Assembly (NCBI RefSeq): GCF_900110835.1
Contig: NZ_FOJG01000001.1
Span: forward strand, 1,065,022-1,129,021
Reading direction: 5' to 3'
DNA: 64,000 bases
Origin: Chitinophaga arvensicola
GTDB lineage: Bacteria > Bacteroidota > Bacteroidia > Chitinophagales > Chitinophagaceae
The position numbers were made by a program, and so were the translations under genes. Below, piece after piece: positions 58,801 to 64,000 of this stretch; positions within the stretch are counted from its first letter, which is position 1; each line of letters opens with the position of its first letter. Under the pieces are notes generated by a model. It did no database searches and was not told where the DNA came from. It worked only from the letters and a program-made list of their open reading frames with translations.

Positions 58801-61800
58801 TCAGGAACAAACCGTTGTGAAAATGCAGCCGGTAACCTGAAATCAGCGACGATTACCGTAGTGGCAAATCCAGCCCCTCCTGCCCTCATCCAAACTTATA
58901 CTGTTACCACTGGTTTACCATTGACATTGATGGCTACACCAGCACCTGGTGCTACTGTAATATGGTATCGTAACGATACTACCGGCACATCTTTCGCAAG
59001 TGGCAGCTCTATTACATTGCCTCCGTTTACTGCGCCAGGCGTATATAGTTATTTTGCAGGTGATAGCATTGCGGGTGGTTGTATCTCCAGCCGTCTGCTG
59101 ATTACCATCACTGTAACTGGTCCGGTAGTGACCACCAGTTGTAATGTACCAACCAGCCAGGTTACTGGTACTACATTAGGTTGTGTACTGTGTAGCGTGG
59201 CAAATCCTACTAACGATATTGACGTTGATCCGGCTAACTTCACCCGCCTGAATATACCAGTTGGGCTGTTAGGTGGTTCGGTTTATCAACAACTGATTTT
59301 CCCTGCAGCTGGTGCTGCAACAGACAGCATCCGTCTTGACTTGTCTTCACCAGGCGGACTCGCTGACGTGAGTGTATTGGGAGGTGCAGTTGTAACAGTA
59401 TATAATGGAGCAACAGTAGTAAGCACTACTACATTGTCACAATTACTGACCCTGAGATTACTGAGCGGCACACGCTATATTGCTACCGTACCTACCGGCG
59501 GCGCTTATGATCGTGTAGAAGTGAAACTGACGGGTGTAGTTAATCTGCTGAACTCTCTCGATATTTATGGCGTTCGCGCAGTTGGTCCAAATCCAACCAT
59601 TGCTGCTAAAAACGTAACAGTTTGTGCCGGTCAGCGTGCTGTGTTTAATGCTACCGCCGGACCAGGTACCAGCCTGCGTTGGTATAAAGATTCTACCGGC
59701 GGTGCTTTCCTGAGCACTCAGCCAACATTTACAACAGACAGCCTGAAAACTGCGGGTGCATTTACTTACTACGTAGAAGTAGTAGATGCCAATGGCTGCG
59801 CTAATCCTGAACGCATACCGGTTATAGCAACTGTGAATGCGCTGGGAACTCCTGCAGATATTACGGTAACAGGTAATAATGCTACCTGTGGTGGCGCAGC
59901 TGCAACGCTGGTACCCACTGCAGCAAGTGTTACTGCTCCTGTATTTAAATGGTATACTGATTCCCTCAAAACAACCGCTATTATAAACGGCGCTGTTATA
60001 GGTGGAGCTACCTTTGCAATAGACACTACCGGTAAACTCAGTGTTTCCGGTCTTGCTCAGGGTGCGCATACTTATTATGTAAGTGTATCCGGCAGTAACA
60101 GATGCGAAAATGCAGCTGGCAGCCTCAAATCAGCAACCATCACTGTTTCCGGTGCTCCGGCTCCGCCAGCAGTAGTACAGACGCAAGCCATCAGTACAGG
60201 ATTGCCACTTACATTAGTGGCCGCTGGTGCTCCGGGTACCATCGTATTATGGTATAGTGATACTACCAAAGCGGCAATAGCTACCGGAGATTCTATTACT
60301 TTACCGCCATTCACGAATCCTGGCATATATACCTATTATGTAGGCGATAGCCTGGCAGGAGGTTGCAAATCCAGCCGTCTGCCAATTACTATTACTGTAA
60401 CCGGTCCGGTAATTCCTGCAGATTGTAATGTACCTACCAGCCAGGTAACTGGAACCACGCTGGGTTGTATACTGTGTAGCGTACAGAATCCTGCTAATGA
60501 CATTGATTCTGTTCCAACAAACTTTACCCGCCTGAATATACCAGTGGGCTTATTAGGTGGCTCAGTATATCAAAGACTGATCTTCCCTGGTGTACGGAAT
60601 GCAACAGACAGCATCCGCCTCGACCTGGCTTCTCCGGGTGGCCTTGCTGATGTAAGCGTACTGGGTGGCGCTGTAATTACAGTATATAATGGTGCAACGG
60701 TTGTTAGCACACATACCTTATCTCAATTACTCACCTTAAGATTATTGGGTGGTACACGCTATACTGCAGCAGTTGCAGCAGGTGGCGCTTATGATCGCGT
60801 TGAAGTAAAACTCACCGGCGTGGCCAATCTGCTGAACTCACTGGATATCTACGGTGTACGTGCAGTAGTACCAGATCCAACTGTTACCACACAAAACGTT
60901 GTGGTATGCGCTGGTCAGCGTGCCGCATTAACTGTTACTCCGGCAGCAGGAACTACTGTTCGCTGGTATACAGATTCTACCACCACCGTTATAAAGAGTA
61001 CCACAAATACTTATAATACTGATACCCTGAAAGTAGCTGGTAAATATACCTTCTACGTTCAGGCCATTGCCGCAAATGGTTGCGCGAATCCAAACCGGAT
61101 TCCGGTAATTGTAACTGTAAATCCAATCAGCCAGGCTGGCAGCATTACTGTTGCAGACACCACTACTGCCTGCACCAGCGGACCAGCAGTATTGACACCA
61201 ACCGCTGCTGCAGTTACTGCGCCGGTATTCAGATGGTATAAGAATGCAGATAAAACATCTCCGGTAACCAACGGATTGGTGGAAGGAACAGTAAGCTATG
61301 CACTGGATAGTGCTACGGGCAAACTGACTATCACTGGTTTGGCTACTGGTAACTATACTTATTATGTGAGTGTATCCGGCACCGGCCAGTGTGAAAATGC
61401 CGCCGGTACATTGAAACCAGCCACAGTTCATGTGGTAACTGCACCTGCAACACCGGTTGTAACCGGCGATGTAGTTGTGACTACTGGTGTGAAAGCAGTA
61501 CTGAGCGCTCAACCGGTACCTGGCGCCACCATTGTATGGTATAAAGATGCCACTACTACTACGGTGGAAGGAACAGGCGATACCATCCAGGTAGGACCAT
61601 TCAATAGCCCGGGTACATATACCTATTACGCCGCAGTACAGATTCCTGGCGCTTGCCAATCTGCACGTGTAGCCGTAAACGTGAAAGTGACTGGTAATTT
61701 CATTCCTTCTCCGGATTGTAATGTTCCAACCAGCCAGACATCAGGTACTACCCTGGGTTGTATCCTGTGTAGCGTGAATAATCCTACTAACGACATAGAC

Positions 61801-64000
61801 AGTGTTAAAACCAATTTCACAACATTGTCAGTGCCAGTGGGCGCGCTGGGCGGTTCCGTATATCAACAGCTGATCTTCCCACATGCAGGAACTGCTTCAG
61901 ACAGCGTACAGGTACGTCTGGGTAATTCAGTAGGCCTGGCAGATGTAAGTCTCCTGGGAGGTACATTGATTTCTCTCTACAATAACAATACACTGGTTAA
62001 GACAGATACCCTGTCAAGACTGCTCACCCTGCGTTTACTCAACGGACAGCAGTTTACGGCAACAGTAGTAGCTCCGTCTGCCTACAACCGTGTAGAAGTG
62101 AAAATGACGGGTGTGCTGAATCTGCTCAATTCAATTGATATCTACGGTGCAAGGATTATCTATCCTAAAGCCACTGTGAATACCACAAGCGCTACGGCTT
62201 GTATCAATACCAAAGCCAGCCTGTCCGTAACACCGGCTGCCGGCACTTCCGTACGCTGGTATGCAGATTCGACCAGCAATACCGTATTAAGTTCTCAGAA
62301 TACATATACTACAGATACCCTGAAAGTAGCAGGAAAAGTAACTTACTACGTAGCGGTACTGGGTGGACCTGACAACTGTCCTAATCCGGAACGTATACCG
62401 GTAACTGTTACCGTAACACCTGCACCGCCAGTTCCGGGCGCACCAGCAACGGTGAATATCTGTCCTGGCTCTGACGCCGTACTGCAGGTAACAAACCCTG
62501 ATCATTCTCTGACCTACAACTGGTACAGTACAGCTACCGGTGGCACTAAACTGAATACCGACAGCGGTTTCGTATTTACTGTAAAAGCAATCGCTAAGGA
62601 TACTGCCTTCTATGTGGAAGCAGTAAGCAGCTGTGGCGCCGCATCTGGCAGACAGAAAATCAGCATCGTACTGTCCTCTTCATTAAGCGCACCTGTGGTG
62701 TCTCCAAATCCTGATTCAACAGTAATTGGCAGACAAACCGCTGTAACAGCGACTTCTAATGCAGCCAATGCACAATTCATATGGTATGGTAGCCAGGCCG
62801 GTACAGATAGTCTGTTTACCGGACCTGTGTTTACTCCGCCTGTATCCAATACAATAGGAACGGTTACCTATTGGGTAGAAGCACGGTTAACCGGCGGTGG
62901 TACCTGCAAATCAATCAGGGTGCCAGCCGTTATCTACTACGGTCCTGAACCAGGACCAGATCCTGGCCCATGTGAAGGCGCAGCCACACAAACCATTGGC
63001 GGCAGCGGATTACTCATCCTGGGTAATGTGTACAATCCTGCCCTGGCAGTGGATGGAAGCCTGAGCACCGGTTCTTCCCTGGTCATTAACCTGGGAGCAC
63101 TGAATGCACAGGTATGGGAAAGAGTTAAATTCAACGGTGTATCTGCTCCTGGCGATACGGTGAGAGTTTGGTTGTCTAATCCAAGCCAGGTGCTCTCTGC
63201 AGCGCTGCTGGGTGGAGTACAGCTGACTACTTATAATGGTGCAACCCCTGGTGATTCACTCGCAGTAAATAATCCGCTCATTAAACTCACCTTACTGAGC
63301 AGTAAGAAACAAGCCATCCTTGAATTCGTACCGACTAAACCATTCGACGGAGTGGAAGTGAAACTGAAATCCGGTATTCTCGGTGCGCTGACAACTGTAG
63401 ACTTTAACTACGCACAACGTGCGCTGGCAGCACCAAACGTGAAGGCTGCATCAGTTACTGCATGTGCAGGCAGCACTGCTACCCTGGAGGTACTTGCCCC
63501 AGTAACAGGTGTTACCTACCGCTGGTACAACAGCAAGGGTGTTTACCTCACTGGTAAAGATGGCGTATCCTTCACCAGCGGCGCATTAACAGCCGACACC
63601 AGCTTCTTCGTGGAAGCGTTCAGGAATAATTGCGCCAGCAGCGGCCGTACTAAGGTAGATGTGAAAGTAGTAGCAGCTCCTGCAGCACCGGTAGTGCGCG
63701 CGGCCAATGTGGAAGTGTGTGCTGGTTCCGATGCGTTACTGGCCATCAATAATCCTGTGAAAGGTTACAGCTACGCATGGTACAATGTAGCCAACGGTGG
63801 AACCAGACTGAATCCGGTTCCTGATAGCGGCTTAACATTTATTGTGAAGAATGTAACTGCACAGGCCACTTATTATGTAGAAGCGAAAAATGATAGCTGT
63901 AATACAACTTCTGCCACCAGAACGGCAGTCACAGTAAATACTGCTACTGCATTGGCTACACCAACCGTAACACCAGTAAACGATACCATCGTTATTGGCC
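55840..64000 (+). CDS. Giant secreted repeat protein with Ig-like modules (3' end beyond window)
   Basis: The plus frame is open from 55840 to the window end, 2720 codons, with no stop. Start ATG at 55840, or GTG at 55915 (MKTSIAHFFHKAG); the signal peptide ends YGWAQT at about residue 62. After two lectin-like or jelly-roll-like beta-domains come repeats of about 430 residues, each starting CNVPTSQ-x-TGTTLGC-x-LCSV: a beta-domain (LGGSVYQ, DRVEVKLTGV-NLLNS-DIY) and three Ig-like modules with Y-Y-V-E/S (TYYVEVVDANGC). Unit starts: 57853, 59140, 60424, 61717, and a divergent 62971. This matches Bacteroidota surface adhesins secreted by the type IX system, whose C-terminal sorting domain would lie outside the window. 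A gliding or adhesion role is inferred. Confidence 0.85.
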   Translation, partial: MHSKATPNCPFTALSYFPRPTGKATVKTSIAHFFHKAGSLAWKSLLLLLLLFGMSTHYGWAQTYNTRVYANTQANQVVGLCVCSVSNPANAVDAGTAAPGFLNTASTVSADVSLLGGTVYQEYIFSGATPKPAVTQGIILKVGSGSVLSLALLNSISLQAYNGATPVGAKIPLSGGLLNLNLLAAGNQAELFFPAPGGTGTYDRVRITIDGGLASVLVSLNVYAAYYDVPATGTIACDKPIDVLGGINGSVGALGGVTDAYKAGDGDPATFAALSAAVSVAGYAQATAIFPGLSAPGDSVRLLVSQSGSLLNLTLLSGLSIVTYNGNTEVDNITASSGLLTLQLLSGSTSIQTLSFKPTAAFDRIQVRLGGVLNVLSTINVHEIQRVGQSPGAGGSAVRTTCFGTPLTLNVSNPDNVNLNYTWYDSTQLTVVGTGSSYIVPGTTAAGKYRYYVSATRKTCTTESAKALVNVQVNNFATAADVTLSTIPAACPGDTIRITPTSTTANKKPIFKWYADAAKTTAITDGQVNGLVKYNIDTTGKLSVTGLAAGTYNYFVSVSDSNYCENAANNLKQATVTVGVGPAPPTLIQTYTVSTGLPLTLVATPAPGTTVIWYRNDTTSASFANGSSVTLPAFTVPGTYTYFAGDSTPGGCISSRLQITVTVSGPIVTTSCNVPTSQVTGTTLGCVLCSVADPLSAIDADLTNFSRLNIPVGLLGGSVYQRVIFPAPGAATDSIRLDLASPGGLADVSLLGGAVVTVYNGATVVSTTTLSQLLTLRLLSSNRFIATVPTGGVYDRVEVKLTGVVNLLNSLDIYSVRAVGPNPTIAAKNVTVCAGLPAVFNATAGPGTSLRWYKDSTGGTILSTQPAFTTDSLKTAGTVTYYVEVVDANGCANPERIPVTATVNALGTPADITVTGNNVTCGSAVATLTPTAAGVTTPVFKWYTDSLRTTAIINGAVIGGATFTIDAAGKLSATGLALGSHTYFVSVSGTNRCENAAGNLKSATITVVANPAPPALIQTYTVTTGLPLTLMATPAPGATVIWYRNDTTGTSFASGSSITLPPFTAPGVYSYFAGDSIAGGCISSRLLITITVTGPVVTTSCNVPTSQVTGTTLGCVLCSVANPTNDIDVDPANFTRLNIPVGLLGGSVYQQLIFPAAGAATDSIRLDLSSPGGLADVSVLGGAVVTVYNGATVVSTTTLSQLLTLRLLSGTRYIATVPTGGAYDRVEVKLTGVVNLLNSLDIYGVRAVGPNPTIAAKNVTVCAGQRAVFNATAGPGTSLRWYKDSTGGAFLSTQPTFTTDSLKTAGAFTYYVEVVDANGCANPERIPVIATVNALGTPADITVTGNNATCGGAAATLVPTAASVTAPVFKWYTDSLKTTAIINGAVIGGATFAIDTTGKLSVSGLAQGAHTYYVSVSGSNRCENAAGSLKSATITVSGAPAPPAVVQTQAISTGLPLTLVAAGAPGTIVLWYSDTTKAAIATGDSITLPPFTNPGIYTYYVGDSLAGGCKSSRLPITITVTGPVIPADCNVPTSQVTGTTLGCILCSVQNPANDIDSVPTNFTRLNIPVGLLGGSVYQRLIFPGVRNATDSIRLDLASPGGLADVSVLGGAVITVYNGATVVSTHTLSQLLTLRLLGGTRYTAAVAAGGAYDRVEVKLTGVANLLNSLDIYGVRAVVPDPTVTTQNVVVCAGQRAALTVTPAAGTTVRWYTDSTTTVIKSTTNTYNTDTLKVAGKYTFYVQAIAANGCANPNRIPVIVTVNPISQAGSITVADTTTACTSGPAVLTPTAAAVTAPVFRWYKNADKTSPVTNGLVEGTVSYALDSATGKLTITGLATGNYTYYVSVSGTGQCENAAGTLKPATVHVVTAPATPVVTGDVVVTTGVKAVLSAQPVPGATIVWYKDATTTTVEGTGDTIQVGPFNSPGTYTYYAAVQIPGACQSARVAVNVKVTGNFIPSPDCNVPTSQTSGTTLGCILCSVNNPTNDIDSVKTNFTTLSVPVGALGGSVYQQLIFPHAGTASDSVQVRLGNSVGLADVSLLGGTLISLYNNNTLVKTDTLSRLLTLRLLNGQQFTATVVAPSAYNRVEVKMTGVLNLLNSIDIYGARIIYPKATVNTTSATACINTKASLSVTPAAGTSVRWYADSTSNTVLSSQNTYTTDTLKVAGKVTYYVAVLGGPDNCPNPERIPVTVTVTPAPPVPGAPATVNICPGSDAVLQVTNPDHSLTYNWYSTATGGTKLNTDSGFVFTVKAIAKDTAFYVEAVSSCGAASGRQKISIVLSSSLSAPVVSPNPDSTVIGRQTAVTATSNAANAQFIWYGSQAGTDSLFTGPVFTPPVSNTIGTVTYWVEARLTGGGTCKSIRVPAVIYYGPEPGPDPGPCEGAATQTIGGSGLLILGNVYNPALAVDGSLSTGSSLVINLGALNAQVWERVKFNGVSAPGDTVRVWLSNPSQVLSAALLGGVQLTTYNGATPGDSLAVNNPLIKLTLLSSKKQAILEFVPTKPFDGVEVKLKSGILGALTTVDFNYAQRALAAPNVKAASVTACAGSTATLEVLAPVTGVTYRWYNSKGVYLTGKDGVSFTSGALTADTSFFVEAFRNNCASSGRTKVDVKVVAAPAAPVVRAANVEVCAGSDALLAINNPVKGYSYAWYNVANGGTRLNPVPDSGLTFIVKNVTAQATYYVEAKNDSCNTTSATRTAVTVNTATALATPTVTPVNDTIVIG
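57853..62970 (+). repeat. Four tandem approximately 1.29-kb repeats within the adhesin gene
   Basis: Spacing between unit starts is 1287, 1284, 1293 and 1254 nt, all multiples of three. The first three units are very similar in DNA, for example the stretches around 58094-58160 and 59384-59450; the fourth (61717) is more diverged. Such in-frame repeats allow the repeat number to change by recombination without breaking the reading frame. Confidence 0.85.

Noticed and set aside
58090..61659. Several Cys/Ser/Tyr-rich minus-strand frames inside the giant adhesin gene
   Set aside because: They are antisense shadows of the repeated Thr/Val/Gly-rich plus-strand coding sequence and recur with the same period as the repeats.
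55840..64000. CRISPR array
   Set aside because: The repeats are about 1.29 kb coding units, not short direct repeats with spacers; none was seen elsewhere in the window.

Overview
The window looks like part of the chromosome of a gliding, polysaccharide-degrading Bacteroidota, most likely a Chitinophaga-type member of the Chitinophagaceae. The basis is an ECF sigma/FecR/SusC/SusD locus, glycoside hydrolases GH76 and GH92, many Bacteroidota-style lipoproteins, few Shine-Dalgarno sites, A-tract/hairpin/T-tract terminators, and a giant secreted protein built of Ig-like modules of the kind associated with type IX secretion. No rRNA, IS element, CRISPR array or integrase was found.

Left end (1-5500): AT-rich accessory DNA with widely spaced orphan genes. 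It holds two paralogous unknown genes (the first cut by the window edge), two lipoproteins, a basic unknown protein and an AbiU2-like HEPN protein, with long gaps that contain gene remnants and a double hairpin. From 5.5 kb the core-like genome begins: tmk, a GH76 lipoprotein, two exported proteins, the recD-recC-recB operon (minus strand), an outer-membrane protein, pth2, ywbE and a slipin/SPFH gene.

RNA region (20.05-21.5 kb, minus strand): a compact tRNA array reads Gln(TTG), Ile(TAT), Gln(TTG), His(GTG), Tyr(GTA), Phe(GAA). It is followed by a structured non-coding stretch in which a complete set of tRNA arms appears in permuted order: 3' half first, then the 5' half, separated by 3 nt. 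This candidate circularly permuted tRNA is the most unusual object in the window. Upstream of the array lie two strong minus-strand terminators and a possible small gene.

Middle (21.8-33.5 kb): two orphan response regulators with a His-rich repeat protein, a small XRE regulator with an unknown partner, two decayed gene ends (one looks like an aminoglycoside-phosphotransferase-type protein), and then a complete ECF sigma - FecR - SusC - SusD - TlpA-like uptake locus. 33.6-47.2 kb carries an ABC exporter, a 35-codon membrane protein, a serine hydrolase, a GT87-like membrane protein, a GH92 mannosidase, a GHL10-type hydrolase with a CBM9-like partner, an M13 peptidase and a DUF5009-type acyltransferase.

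Right end (47.2-64 kb): a Kef-like K+/H+ antiporter with its KefF-like quinone reductase, then a ClC channel and a transglutaminase-like membrane protein, all on the minus strand, and a STAND/NACHT-type NTPase with C-terminal helical repeats. After a very AT-rich 630-nt divergent region, a giant repeat protein on the plus strand runs off the window; it contains an approximately 430-residue module repeated at least four times with high DNA similarity.
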